Source: Torymus aiolomorphi (taxonomy: Eukaryota > Arthropoda > Insecta > Hymenoptera > Torymidae). From it: DNA of 64,000 nt. The stretch lies in contig CM070873.1 in the NCBI GenBank assembly GCA_036365515.1, positions 223,339,876-223,403,875 on the forward strand. Direction: 5' to 3'. Positions 8,211 through 23,140 of the stretch are shown here, in pieces. The notes under the pieces are model-generated. The model made no database searches. It was not told the origin of the DNA and saw nothing but the letters and a program-made list of their open reading frames with translations. Numbering within the stretch: position 1 is the stretch's first letter; each line of letters starts with the position of its first letter. Made by a program: the position numbers and the translations under genes.

Positions 8211-11200
8211 ATTATCAATATAGTCTAACTTTATTCTAGAAAAACCAATGTTTTTAAACGTTTTCATTATACAGCGTTTTGCCTATGCTAAATATTTTAA
8301 TATTGATATATTCTACGTTTGATGCACGTTTTATTGTATAATAAACTAAAATTAATAAAATACTTTTCATATGTGCGTAAAAAAATATTATATAGCTTCA
8401 CTATACACAGTATTCAATAAATCAGTGTTCGAAAAACTACCCTAACCGCAGCAGTATCCTATTCCACTACACTACCGCCCAAAAAAAATAGAAAAGAAAT
8501 GGACTCGTGCGGAGACATAGCACATCTCCTCGTGTCCGCATCTACCCCAAATCCATAGCGCCCCGTACGAACCTGTGCAGCAAACCACGTACACATAGAA
8601 TATATATCCCGCCCTCCCCGAAATACGGGCAAACGCAAATAAAACATTCACGAATGCGCAATAAATTCTCTCTCTCTCGGCGAGCACAGCTCGAGCAAAA
8701 GGGAGCTATACCTACTGGTGAATGCGGCACATATTAAAGCGATCGACATGTGTGCACGCGCGAGCGCATAAAGCGCGCACTTGTTAGGCGACCAACTGTC
8801 ACGGGTGCGCCCGCGTGATTGATCATCGCGCTATTATCGCGCGGGGTGTGCGCGCGTCGGGATATATAAAAGCGCAAACGACGTTACGACATCGGGCGTT
8901 ACTCTGCACAGTCATCGACGATAATAATTCCTCCTGATTTTTGCGCCCCCGGGTTACACAATGTCGAAGGGAGAGCTTATTATCGCGGCTACTGTGCGCG
9001 CGCGCGCGGAATTCGATGTCATCGTAATGGGAGATGACACGGGGTGTGTAAGGGGGGAGGTGGGGACGCACGTCCGGGTGGAAAATGCCCTTTGAATTGT
9101 CTCGCTGAGCCTGAAAGGCTTTCGCGGATGGCTAATTATGAAGGTTGTAGGATGGGTTTTGTGCAACGATGTGGCTGTGATGTATCGTATCGGTCAGAAA
9201 TGAATCGTGTTGGATGCGTCTTGACTATACTCCGTTGGCATTGTGTTTCAGGAAATCGAGAAACTGAGCCGTGAACAAAGAATAAAAGAAAATTCGGTAT
9301 TAACTAGTGTTAAAGCCTTTCAGAAGTTTGCATTTTTCATTTATTTCCGACGCCTTAAAGAAAAAGAGAGACTCGCGAACAAAAGGCTCTCCATCGCGAA
9401 ACGAGAGCTCGCGGGAAAAAATTCACAAAGAAGCAGAGGGGTCACGAGACTCTCGGTGATCGCCCTCTCTTTATCTCTCTCTCTCTCTCCTCTCTCGCGA
9501 CATGAGTATTCATGAATCTCTCTCGGACACACTCTGGGACTTTACTTTCGAACTTTCAAGGATGGCCGATTTGCAGCTACCGGCCCGTAAATAATCGCCG
9601 CTCGAGCGATGACTCCTCTCACGAAGAGCGAGTTAGTATACATATAGAGGGGGTGAACGGAGAACAAAAGGAAAAACTCGCTCACCCACTCCGCACTTCA
9701 CTGCGGGGTAAGAACGTATAGAGCCAGGGCCATGATGCACTGGCCCTCTCGTTGTCGCGGCGTTTACGAGGAAATTGCACACGCACACACACACAGACTC
9801 GGGCAATTTCGCCTCGTTTTACAATCGGCGCGCTGCAGTACAGTACAGCGCGTATATATAGGAGAGTCCACTTGTCGGGGCGCTGCGGCCGCTGATTTAT
9901 TCCGGTGAGCCGTGCGCATGCTACTTCGTGACGATTTGCGGGAGAGAGAGAGAGAGGAGGCTAATCGAAGAGCTCGTTTCCGACGTTATTTATTCACGAT
10001 GAAACGTGACGCGCCACGGCGATGCAGATGGAAGAGGCAGCAGCCTTGATGAGAAAATTTTGCGCCAGGATCGCGCTGCAGCCTCACGGTGCATGGCCAC
10101 CGTTTGCGAACGAGTACCTATCCTACTTAGGACTCTTTATTTGCGACCGCCAATGAGAGGCTATAGTTCAATGTGAAAGGCTGCACTTATAAGTAGGTAA
10201 TTAATATGGTTTCGAAGCAGCGCTGCGTTTGCGTTGGTGTATCTTTTCTGTGTCATTATAGGTAGTGTATACTTTGAAAATGCAAATGAAAAGTATTTCA
10301 AAAATCGTAAAATTATGTAACAAGAGGGTTAAGGCTTACAGAATACTGCATTTGCTTGGTATTTATATATTTTTTTTTTTTTAATTTCAAGAGAATACGG
10401 AAAACGTTTGCTACACGTAAGGTGTATGTTCTTTCCGAAATTCATATTGAAATTCAAATAAATTACTTGCATTCTTTATATTGTATAATAATCTTGTGTG
10501 GCACATTCAACTATGCACATTAATAATATAGGAAAAGTCACTAAAGTTTAATTTAGTATGTTAACATGTGGAGTAACTTCGAATTGAAAATCCATTAATT
10601 ATTTATAAGACATCAGAATATAATTTTATTAAATTACAAATTTGGCCCGTACTATACTTACGGGTTACTTCAAAATGTTCACTTCATTAATCAATAGCGA
10701 AACCTTCATCGGCTCATGCAATAAATCAAATATTTCTCAATCACTGCGAACAAAACTAAATCAAGAGGAAACCTTTGCCATCCCCTTCGACCGAGCAACG
10801 ATTCACTGCAGACTTAGATAAATTGCAAAGCACTTATAACGAAAGCGCGGCTGCAGCAATCAAAAGGAACCCACCCGCCTCCCTCCCTTCTCCAGCCCTC
10901 CTTTATTTTTCAATTTCCGAATCGCGAGAATCTCCTCGCGTTCATCTCAATAACTTCCAGAGCCGCCGCCGCGACTCCTGAGCTCTGCTGTGCTGTGCCC
11001 AGCCCTGCCGTTAATGGGCTCTCTCTCTCGCGCGCGCTAAAACGCAGCAACAGCCGCCGCGGACCGTTGCAAAAAATATCGGGCCGCGCGCCATTGCATT
11101 TTAATACTCGCGAAAAAGCGTAAAAGCTTCCGCGCCGAGCAGCGCACGCACACACACACACACCCGCATCCGAATACACACACACACAGAGTCCCAGCGA

Positions 11201-11361
11201 CGTAATTGAGAAATGCCACTCTCTATGTAAATGCGCGTGCGAGCATTATTGCCCGTGAATGAGTAGCGCGCGCGGCAATTCGCTGAAAATAAGCGGGAGA
11301 GTCGCGCGTGATGTGTATTATACAGCGCAGCTTCGGACACGTACAGTAGTATATACAGGGC

Positions 11362-11396
<35 letters not shown>

Positions 11397-12597
11397 TGCT
11401 GCCGGCCGGCCGGCGCGCGAGAGCGCTTGAGCCTAGCAACGCTATTGATTTCCTCTCCGCGCCGTATATATACGCTGGCGACTGTGTGTGTGTATATAAA
11501 AGCGGGCGAGAAACGGAAGTATCTCTTGCGGATTCTGGCCTCTTACGAGAGAGCGGCTCTTTCTCCCTCTCGCGCGTTCGTTCGCCTCTGTGTGTGTGGG
11601 TGGCTGTGTGGAGAGATGTGCACACGGCGTGTCGGACACTGGCGCGCGGGGAGTGTATGTATATATATATATAGAGAGAGAGAGAGAATGGCCGAAGGGA
11701 TTCGCGCCGCGTGTTGCTGATCCGAATTGTCCCGGTTTTCGAGCTGAAGTGGCCTATTGGATTGGCCGAGTTGTTGTTTGCGTAATGAAATGGAGCTGAA
11801 TTTCAATGGAACCTGGCTATTAGGCTCTGATCGCTGTAAATTTTCGTACAGATATATTTGCAAAAGAGAGAATTAGAATATACCATTATCCGCGATCATT
11901 CTTTTTAACAATATATTATATGGTTTAGTAATAGAGACAGGAAAGATTCTTCGTGTGAAATTTTGTTAATTTGAGGTGCTGAAGTTCATTGACTTTGTGC
12001 GTCTGAACCAGTTCTCACAGTAGCTTACGTGGGTACCTTATTAGTTATTAAACACGGAATATGTAATAAATTTGTCTAGCTTAAGAGACTAGACCATCAA
12101 AGCAGGTGCTATCTAGGATCAGTTGAGTTGTAATACAGATTTACATACCACCCGAATCATCATGCATACTTATCGAAATTCCAATCTCTCGCGCTCGCCA
12201 CGCCCATTATTAATTAACCAGACAGCTGATACGAACGAAATCATACGGCAGATTTATCACATCATTTTCACTGACCTATTATAATTAAGCTCGAAATTTC
12301 GTTTCGAGCGCTCACCCATCGGGAAATTATTCGAATCAATTTGCCTCTTCCCATTCCTCGGAACTATATCGTGCCAATTTCGCAGTACAAAGGGTAGGAC
12401 AGCCCGTCGCCACAAACCAATTCATTTCTTATACCTCGGGGAAACGCGCGCGGAACTTTCCAAATGAAACTTTTGCGCTTGCGGGAACCTCGATCCCCGC
12501 TATATATAAGCAAACTCGAGGAGGTCGCGCGCGATTTTATTCGAATGCGCCTCGTGTCTGCCAGCGTCTTATCCCTGGCTTTTTGCTTCCGCGGGTG

Positions 12598-12628
<31 letters not shown>

Positions 12629-15600
12629 CACACGCGCCCTCGTCCTAACTGGGTTTCCGGTAATAAGAAGAGCAGCGGGGCAAAACCGAAGGGACGGGAG
12701 AGAATCCAGAGGAACGAGGGCGATGGACCGTGTGTATGTATCAAGAGCAGTGTGCAATATTCGGGCCCGCCCGGAGCAAGTATTGCGCTGGAGCAAAGAA
12801 AGGTCCTCCCCGAGATAAGGCTTGTGCGCGGTCGGGGAGGGAAATAAATAGCCGGGATAAGGGTGGCGCAATTCTTTACGGAATTAAACTTTCGTCGCTC
12901 AGGGCGAGTAAAAAAATAGAAGTTGCGCAACCCTTGCGCTTTAAACATGGAAAGGCTTTTTCTGGGGTAAGGAGAAATTAAGGGGAAATCTTTTTTTAGT
13001 GAAAATTGCTGATGCTTTTGAAATGCATAGTTATAAGAATCAAAATTTACTTTCAAACATCTTAATATTTACTTCATTTTATATACATAATATATTACAT
13101 TACATACATAATATACATAATATATTTTATAATTGTTTGACATTTTGATGATATCATCAATCAACTAAACATACGTGGGACAAACTATATTTTCGCATAA
13201 GGTTCTGTGATGTTTGTTTTCATATTATCGACAACTCCCATGTACGTATAAATTTTTTTTTTTATATATAGAATTAATATAAGAAAAACACGCAATCCTA
13301 ATATAAGTCGCTTTATGTTTTCGAAAGCTGTTACAGCTCACTCTCCATCATATCATTTGTACACACATCTGTTTACACTTAACATTCCCGTGCGCGTACA
13401 TATACAAACATTTTCTGCATCAAGTAGCAAGTGGTGTACAAATAGTCCCAATCGCTATCTTTATATGCCAACAAGTTAAATTAAGTTTTTCTGAGCTCGA
13501 ACCCGTAATATTTACTATAGCCATAATGAGTCGTATATTATATACCAATGATATCTGAAGCTCCAAGCGTACGTGCAGTGCAACATGCAAAATGACGTCT
13601 TCGCATTACAAAACGACCGTGAGATTGGCAATCCGCAATTATGCGTCCGATGCGAGCGTTAAAAAGTCAAAGATCTTCCGCGAATTCCGAAGTTTCCAAA
13701 GCAGAAAAAAAGTATGGGAGGCTATGTGCGCGCGCTGGCGAAACGACAGGCAACGTCACTCACGCTCAATCGAACGTGGCTTTCAAAAAAGTTTCTTATC
13801 GCCCGTTTGGTCCTGCTTCTCTCACATCACCTGACTCATTCATTCTCTTGTATATTTTTCCAGGCTTGTACGTTGAACATGGTTGAATTTAAATTTGTTT
13901 ATAAAACTGCATTAAAATTGGCTTGAGAGGTGTGGCGTTATCAAGAGAAACGCATTCATGAATTGAATGTTTCGCGAATATATGAAACAAAGAATGTAAA
14001 ACACGTGGTTTGTTTTATAAATCAATTGATGAGAACATTTCAACATTCTGAATCATTTCATGATGATTAGAAGAGAATTAAAATATTATTATATCGCCGA
14101 ATTCAAATCTATCATTTTCAAATTGTCTAAAAATACATGTATTTTCTTCATCTTTATATTGTGATCTTACAATAAATTTAACAATAAAAACGGTAAAAAC
14201 TACATTTTATGTATTATCCAACTTATTGAAAACATTGTACCTGTATTAATTAAACATGGGGCTGAAATATACTAATTGAAATTCTTCAGTCGAAGAATCG
14301 AAAATAAGAAGGACAAGACAAGGCAAAGTAAAGATTAAACCGAGAAGGAGCTGGTAAACCGAATTCATTGCGCAGAACACGCGCGAGCAGGAGATAAGAA
14401 AGCGCTGCATGCATCGCGGAGTGCGAGAAAAAATCGCGCGCGAAAAGTGCGGGCAGCCAAAGAATGCGCGCATGCAGCTCGCCCCGTAAATCCGTAGGTT
14501 TACGAGCAGACGAAGGGACGCCCGCGGAGAGATATACAAAATTCAACATTCGTTCATATCTCTTGGGCTTTATATGCCCGATCGAATATATACCCGTATT
14601 CACGGGCGGTGCAATTTTACGGGATGTCGCTTGGATTCCGCTAAAACCCACGCTCCGCTGGCCCCGCAGGCAGCCAGCTTTCTCAGCACAATGGGCCAAG
14701 AGATTGCCGCCGGTGCAACGCGCTTATTTATGTATATGCGAGTCATTTCGGGGTAATCCAGTGAGCTTAAAGCGGTCCCCGCGCGCAGCTCTTGTCGTTC
14801 CCGATTATGTGCGCTCGCGATTTTCTCTATTTTTTTTCGGCCAAAGCAGCGCTGAATGCGTTGTCAAAGTAAGTCCTCGCGATAATCTTTGGCTCGTTTC
14901 CCCCGTTAAGGTGGAACGTATATTGCGGTTTTTTAGGGGATAATTAAAGGATATTATAATGTCAATGTGCAGAATGGGCAGACTTTTGTCGAAGGTGTGT
15001 GATCTCTTTTGAATAGGTCGTCTAAAAGACTAAAGCAAATACTGCTGTTTAAAATTTTTTTACTGTACAAGATAAAAAATTGTCATTGGTAAAGACTGAT
15101 TACTTTGGATAGAACTGTGTAAACAGTCATTAAAGTATCAACGGACTATATACGAAATTTGTACTCTACGCTTTTAATCAAGACCTTCGTGATTATATAA
15201 TCGTAGTGCTACAAGTTTGAGTATCTACAATTTATGGATTTTCATCATGTATTTACGGGCTAGTAAGTTCTTAAATAGTAACCTCCAAATTCGTTTATGG
15301 CAGTTGAAGGACCCAATGAGGATGATACATCAAATATGGAATATTTTCATCTGGCCATGCAATTCCTTACAATCTAGTGTTTTGGTTAGAATTTAAAAAC
15401 TTTAAAAAAGACAATTTCTGTTTTATTTTATATTTTATAGTATACTATATATTATGAACTCCAAAATAATTTCAACCGAGTTTGACTTTTACTCTTGAAA
15501 ATACAAAAATAGATGAAAACTAAAAGAAAAATAAATAATTGTATACAAACATAGAATATAGAGAAACATGTAAATAAACAACAATGTTTATTTTCGATAA

Positions 15601-18600
15601 TAATTATTGTTTATAAAAATACAAATTTTCAATTATTTAACTTTACACAGTAAATTCATCTCTTATAATTATGGATAAAAACACATAAACTCCAATTAAT
15701 CTTTTAACAGCTATATACGCGATTAATATTAGATGTTTTTCTTCTAGACCTCGATAAGTTGGTTCTGACTCACGCCTTACCAAACGCGACAGTTTAAAAT
15801 ATGCACTTGGAAATCCCGTTACGCTCATCCGTGTTCACAATTCTTAATAAATTGCAGGTGAATAGTTTCCGATATCGCACGCGCCGTACATACACGCACC
15901 CACGTCACTGCGAGCGCTGAACCAATGTCACTCTCATCGTGCGCTCGCGCGCATGTGCCGATCATTGATTCTCATTCTCGCATTCCCTCACTCTTGCTGG
16001 CAAATTCATGACAACGAAGAAATTAATAAATTGACAAGGCCAATGAATCGTGCGTTCTATTTGAGAACGCCGAAAAGTAAAACGCAGAAACGCAGAAGCG
16101 ATCACCTTGATGACCCTGTTTGTATAAATGAAAAAAGAATTGCACAAACTTACTAAATCTCAATATTAAAAACCAAAAAAGGTACAACAAGATATTGTAT
16201 AAATTCATCATTATTCATTGAGAAAAAATTTGAAATCTGTTTAAGTGAATAAGCTTTGTCATTTTTCGAATAATAAAATCTACTGCTTACCTAATTCTAT
16301 CACGGACAACGTTTAATTAATTAGCTTTCTTATAAAATACTTTAGTTTCACCTTTATGAAGTTTAATCCTTATAAGACACAATAAATTCAATTTACTTTC
16401 CCGATTGATGGAAAAATCATCATTTTCCTTGACATAAACTTCTTTCTACAAAATTATAACACGTAATTATGAGAATGAAAATTACTACTACTCAAAATCT
16501 GTAAAACTAGATAAAGAAAATAGCTTACTTCCTCTGAGCCATAGTGTTATTACAATACGAATAATGAAACCTAAACTGAAACATTTTGAAGTACTCTTTC
16601 GTCAACAATAAGTCCCAACGCCCAACATCGTCTTGGAAATCAGAGCGCGCCGAGTTCAAAAGACAGCGCTCCCGGCTCGTTCACTCGCTCACGGTCTCCT
16701 CCGCTCCCGCGGCTAGATCGCGTTCGCGCGAGGACGGGAAAGTCGCAAGGCCGTTCGTCGACCGATCGAGAACGATCAGTTGCCGCCGCCGCCGCTGCTG
16801 TTGCTCGAGGAGCGAAACCAGTCGTGCGACGCGCGCCGCCTCTTTCAGGTTTCCTCTCCTGCGGCGATTATTATTGCGATGACCGTCGCCCACGAATCTC
16901 GGGTTGCATAATTTTCCCGGCATCTCGTGAGGAGCTTTTCGCGCGATACGGATTGCGCAACGCTTCGGCGACGGTTTGGCTCGATGGAGAGAGAGAGAGG
17001 AGCGCAGGACTCGGGCTATAAAAATACCGTTGCTCTCGACACTATTATGCGCGAGTTGTTGCTTGCGTCTCTCCCTAGTTTGAATTTGAATTGTCGGGTT
17101 ATCGCGTGGATGTGATAGCGGGATGTGTGAGTGGTTTTCTGTTTATCAATTATTAGTTTTATGCCTGATGGGCCTGCATTAGATGGGGATTTATGTAAAG
17201 ACTTTTTTCTTTATTTTAGAAGTATTATTGCGATAATTAGTATGGTAACGGCTATTTTTATCACGATTATTTAATTATTTAATACATACAGTTGTAAATA
17301 ATTTCCTTATACCAATTATGAAGCCTTTTAAGTGGCAATTACGTTTCGGCTCGTGCCGGTTAATAAGTTTAAATAAAATACGATAAAAGTTACGAATATA
17401 TGCATATAGGTAAATAAAATGATGAATAATAATAATATTTTTTAATTTATTTTTACTTTCCTTGTCATTCGAAGACACTGTTTCCTCGCACTTGTTAGCA
17501 GAATGTGATCAATCTTAATATGATGATTAATTCATGTATAATTACAAGAGGAAGGTCTATCGGAAAACCTGATAATGATATGTCGAACAACGTGGAAGTA
17601 AGCAAGACTTCCTTAAAGGTATGACATGGCGGCATCTTTTACAGTGAGATTTGGCTGCGTTTAGCCTCGGGGAAGCACGACTATACAAGAAAGTATCATT
17701 CGAGTATTTAGATGCTAATGTCACCGTGTATATTTATCGGCTGTTGTTTTTCCTGTTTCACCGGTAGCAATTCGAATGCCTCGATTACGCTAATATTTCT
17801 TTATCGCGAGAATTAGCTAACGCGTGCGTAAAAGTTATCCGGTACTTCGCTGATGTGTGACTCATGAATATACCTCTGTAATAGCTATAACCGTCGTACA
17901 CCGTTGTTGACAGTTCGACAAAAAAAAGCAATGCGAAAAACTAAGACGTAAATCCTATAGGTAGATGAATCACGCGCGTATCTCGATAAAAAATACACAC
18001 ACGAAACACGAACCTCTCCAGACAATATCAGAAGCATCACCTAAAAGATAAAATTAACTTCGTATCAGATATAATTTTTCCTTAAACAGCTCTCTAATTT
18101 AAAGGCGCTCAAAGTGCCTCGGACGTATACATACACCCGTCAATCGGCCTCGAAATTCTTGGGCGTCAGCGAAACGGTACATGCCCTGCTGAATCCCGAA
18201 AGAACCGAGAAGAAGAAAAAAACGAAGACACGCGAGAAAAAGACAGACGTGGACATGGAGAAAATCAAAGCCGCATTTCCCGACGCTCGCTTTCCGTTAT
18301 AATCCTCCTCTGGGGAAACAAGTGCACCGCACTACCGTCGTCCTCGTCGTCACGAGCCATCAGCTGAAAATCATGCCACACCGCGCCTATAATGAAAAGC
18401 AGCAGCCGCAGGAGTAGGAGAAAGCAGCGGCGCACGACGCGCGTTGAAACTGAAAGTGAATTTTCTTTCTCTCTGTGGGGCTCGCGCGCTCCTTTCTCCG
18501 ATCCCCGATGATTCTTTCTCTCCCTCGCCGGGGGGGATCCAGGTCAAGTTCAATGCCTACATATTACACGGGCACTCCCACGCGCCAGCTCCATTTCGCA

Positions 18601-21600
18601 GGAGTATATAGGCGCGCGGGGCAGGTTGTTTGTGTATTATACACGACGTCCTTATGCAACGAGAAAGAGAGACCGGGGCATTATCTCTCTCTCTCAGACT
18701 CCCCGCGTGCTCGTATATATTCATACTCGAGTGGGACGAAGGAAGTCGGCTACATGCAGCGCGTATGATGTCAGTGTCAATGGCACCAGCTCGCTCGTGA
18801 GAGCGCAGTTACACTTGCGCGTCGTCGCCTCTCGCTTCGCTGAATCGAATTCTTCGCGCTCTCTCTCTCCTGCGAGTAGTCTATGCTCGCGCGCGCAACG
18901 CCTTCGCGCCGGCAGCATAAATGTGTGCGTGTACTTATATATGCGACTGCATATTGCAGCCTACATGGATGCGCGCGCAGAGGTGGTCGCGGCGCAACGA
19001 TTACTTCGGATTACCGGCTGCGCGCAACCTCGAGTTATGAGGATATCGTATTATACGTGCCCTAAGATAATGCCCTGGTGCTGCTGCTGCTGCTGCTGCT
19101 TTGTTTGCCGAGGCGAGGAGGTGGTTACCTTCTGTCCCCGTCGTTTGTCACTCGACCTCGGATTTTCATGATGCGCGTTTTGTTGCAGTGGGGGTTTTGT
19201 ATTGATTAATCGAGAGGACTGTACTAATCTGGTCGACGTGTAAACGTTATGGTTCATAGACACAAGCAAGGACAAAAGCGACTTTGAAGCGACTTTTATT
19301 TTAATTACTGTAAATGAAACGGGATAAGTGGTGCAGCCCACCGTGAATTACAGCTTTAATTAACAATACACCTGAAATAATCAGCGCGAGCAACAAAACC
19401 GAACGTACATAACCGCACAAGAGCGCGGCATTGATTACCGCAATCTTGTACAGTTTACCACCGACATCATTATTTATGGCGTTAATTAATTTGGGATATA
19501 TGTTGTACCTAAAGGGTCTATAACGAGGATGATTAATTTCGTCTATTTGTAAATTTATCGCTGAGGCCGAGAGCTGAGCCGCCGCCGCTGTTGTGTGATA
19601 ACCGGTACCAGTTATGTGCCCGCGATGTTATCTGCGGCCTCCAGAAAAAGGTCGACGCACACGCGAGTGCTCTCTGATTGACACGTCTAACGGGGATAGA
19701 CGAGATCTGGTGCGAGCGCGGCTGCTGCTGCCGCATCTAATGGCCATTTAACATGCGTGGTTTTACGATCAACTTGTCATCGGCACTCTATTTATAAATA
19801 TGTAAATCCTCGTTCCAATGACCTTGCATTCTGTTACAATCGGATGGATTTTTCGTTTGCCCTACTTTAAATGTATCTTTGGGCATTCCGCTGGATTGTG
19901 TTGTCGCAATATTTTTTTTTATATGGTTATCTGCCTTCGGTATAAGGATAAAGCGAATGAGCTAATTGTTTTCAATTTTGAATTATATCTTGTAACTTAT
20001 ATAATAACTGCAATCTGACAATTGAATTTTGAAACGATTATTATTAGCATAATTTATATAACAGCGTCACACACTGAGTTCCAGATAGCCAAGTACCTGT
20101 ATATATAAGGCTGAATCAATATTAAACTTCAATAAATCAGGATAATTTAAATGAAATTTTATTTGTATCAAGCACTAAAATGTTATTTATAGCAAATTAC
20201 GCTCTGATTAATTTGACTCGCAAAACTTGTTGAACCCACCAAATACAATAATGAAATGTACCGCCCTAATTTAAAATATCTATATCTGCCATTTTATAGA
20301 AATAAAAATGAAAAGTCTTTCAAGAAAGCAAGATTATTCAAAGGAGAAAAGACAAATGATATTTAATAAAAGAGTCACTTTTAAGTAAATCGAACTCGAT
20401 CTTTACAATGGTGTAAGGATTTTTTCATTTTGAAATTACTTCATTACTTTGTTGTTGTCGATATAGATAAACAAGTCATCTCTATGTGAATTTGAGCTCG
20501 ATCGTTCATCCATACGTACATCATCAAAAATGCTGAAACGGGATTTTTAGCAACTCAAACCATATTTTGACATTATAAAACGTTGGTTTTTGAGGTGATA
20601 CATTTTTTCACGATGGTGAAACTATAAGGCTGTCCGCTAGTATATTAGAAATTGACGAATCCAGCAGAATCTTCTTAATGTATTTACAATACATTTGGAC
20701 AACGTAATAAAGTATTCGGTTTTAGGAACAAAGCAGCTCTGAAATACATAAAATATAGTTGTGTTTTAAATCAAGACGGCCGAAATATAGCCATGAAAAA
20801 AAGTATCACGAACCGCCACGGAGTCTCAAGTCAGGCGCGCGAAGGAGGGTTGAAAGACGCGAAAAAAGCGACCGCAAACCGAGGAGGCGAATTCCAGCAA
20901 GCGAATCCTATGCAGCTCTAGCTCTCTCCGCCCGCCGGCATCAAAAAAATCCGAAAAATCGGCAAACCAGCGCCCATTTCTTTCTCTCTGTTTCCTTCTC
21001 TCGCAAATTTCCTTGAACACACATGACTCGACGCGGCCTCCGCACCAGCAAAAAAAAAATAAGGAAAAAGACAAACAGCCGTCCTTCTCCCCCGAGAAGC
21101 TGTGCGCGCTCTCTGTCGCTCTAAACCCGTTATATATACGTATATATACAGCGAGAGAACGAGCGAGAGACAGGATTTGGGGTGCGCGGGCGCTTACTCG
21201 CGAAAGAAACCCGTTCCGTGCGTGCGTGCGTGCCTCTGGCAGCGCGGCGGCGGCCAAGTATCGATTGAGCGCGGATGCTGCGTGTGACGTCTCGGTTCTC
21301 TCTCTCTCTGCGTGTGACTCACCCCGACAGCAGAGAGAAAGAGAGAACCACACGGCGGCGATGCCGGAGGTTTCGCGCGTATAATGTGTGTATATATACG
21401 TGCAGGACAAATGAAGTGAAAGGAAGGGCTCGCGTGTAGTGGCAGAGAGAAAGAGAGAAGATGGAGACAGAGACAGAGAGGATGTACAGTGGTTTCGCGG
21501 TGAAATTTCAAGTTCAAGTTCGATGCCGTCGAATCCTACGAGGTGAACGCGCGCGAACGTTCGGCGCTGTGTTATGTCGATGTATGATGCAAGAGCCGAA

Positions 21601-23140
21601 ATTCAGCTGGATGAAATAATGCCTATTATATATACGCCACACAGAATTTCACTCCTCTGATCTCATCGTTATCTTGCATTTTTAATGATTCTCAAATAAT
21701 ATTGACATAGATTGATGGCACTTACTTGAACTATTTTTGAAAGGAAGTATATAGGAAAACGGATATATTTCATGATACATATATTCTATTTTTAGATGTG
21801 ACTTTGTACGATTTGCTATTAAATATTTGATATTAAAATTATATTATAATTTGTACTGAAACTTAAACATGCCTTATATCTGACTGAGACTGTATTTAAA
21901 TGAATCGGTTATTGACAAAAGCACTTTACCTTTTAATGTAAGTGAAGTAAGGTAACGATTATGCACATTAAGTAGAAAAAGACAAGTATAGTAAGGCATT
22001 CGCATCATTAAACATTGCTTTTATGCTAATTAATCATATTTTATTAACGTTTTTGTAATTGGTAAATGATGAAATGCAACATAATAAAAATGAAGTAATA
22101 ATTATACCTCACGCCGTCATAATCCAATATTGGCATCTCTTTATCATATGTAGCATGACCAATGTACGCATTAAAGTAGTTGACACTTACTCACCATAAA
22201 TAATATAAAATCAATTGAACAAAACGAAAATGATTGAAAACATTTCTTACCCAACTCTTTTCCCCATCATCCGAAGCTCTCGAGCGAGCTTCCGAGAAAA
22301 AATTTCTTACGAGATCCTCTCCGCACTCGTCGTGGCTTTCGCACCGTCCGGTATTTTTACTTTCTTTGCATTCTCCTGTCATATCTCGCTCCCTCCCTCC
22401 TATATGCTTCGACTCGATTCGCCGAGGCCCGATATACGCGCGCGCAGAGAAGGATATTATATGCGCGCACGCGCGTATAATGTAATCGGTAAAACCCGCA
22501 TCACCCACTTGCCGCAAGTTTTTCGCCGGAACCGAGCTGCTCTCATATACGATCTTTCACTTTTCGCTGAATCTTGATGCAACAATCTTATAGTGCGACC
22601 GCGGAGATATATATCATACAGATCGGAGAAGAGTTTTAACGCGAATCAATCTGACGCGGATTACGTATCGCTCCGATATGTGTGTTTTCCTACCTGGAGT
22701 GTGCGTGGCTACATGATAAATATTTATTTCCAATAAATCTGAACACTGTTTTTATGCTGTGGATTTGCAGTTTTAAAGGCAGGAGTAAAAAGTACTGTCC
22801 GTCATTATCCATCACTCTGAATAGTTTAGTTGTGATACTAAAATACGCAATCCTCTAAGTTCTTTTACACACATATATAATAATTTACACGGAATGTTTG
22901 TGGAAGAGGCTTCCTCTGCAAGTTGGTTAATGAATAATTTATTAATTACTAGGTTATTAGATATACGTTAAAGTAATACTTCCTTGCCAAATCAATGAAA
23001 AATAAAATAATCGATGTATTCTTACATAAACTGCGTAATCAACCGTTAAACGATGACATAAATCTCTTTGCGTTTATTAATTAAGCATTAGCGAAATAAT
23101 TAAGCAAACGCGTTAATATTTTTATTTTATTTTTCGCCTC
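8211..23140. other. Long non-coding region with alternating CpG-rich and AT-rich blocks
   Basis: No gene is supported. CpG-rich blocks with GAGA and TATATA tracts lie at about 8460-10110, 10760-11760, 12340-12980, 14340-14950, 16600-17110, 18100-19160, 19550-19760, 20800-21620 and 22240-22700. The stretches between them are AT-rich. Short microsatellites occur at 11147-11164 (CA), 11364-11394 (GA), 12597-12626 (TG) and 19078-19100 (CTG). Open frames here consist of repetitive R/S/L or SLSLS strings that mirror these microsatellites and have no flanking splice structure. The CpG-rich blocks may be regulatory. Confidence 0.5.
16600..16880 (+). promoter_or_regulatory. Possible minor promoter-like block
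   Basis: An abrupt CpG-rich block follows AT-rich DNA and contains GATCAGTTG (about 16775), which fits an arthropod initiator (TCAGT). A CTTTCAGGTTTCC stretch (about 16840) is seen downstream. There is no clear TATA box or donor. This is only a weak candidate for an alternative start of the gene to the right. Confidence 0.15.
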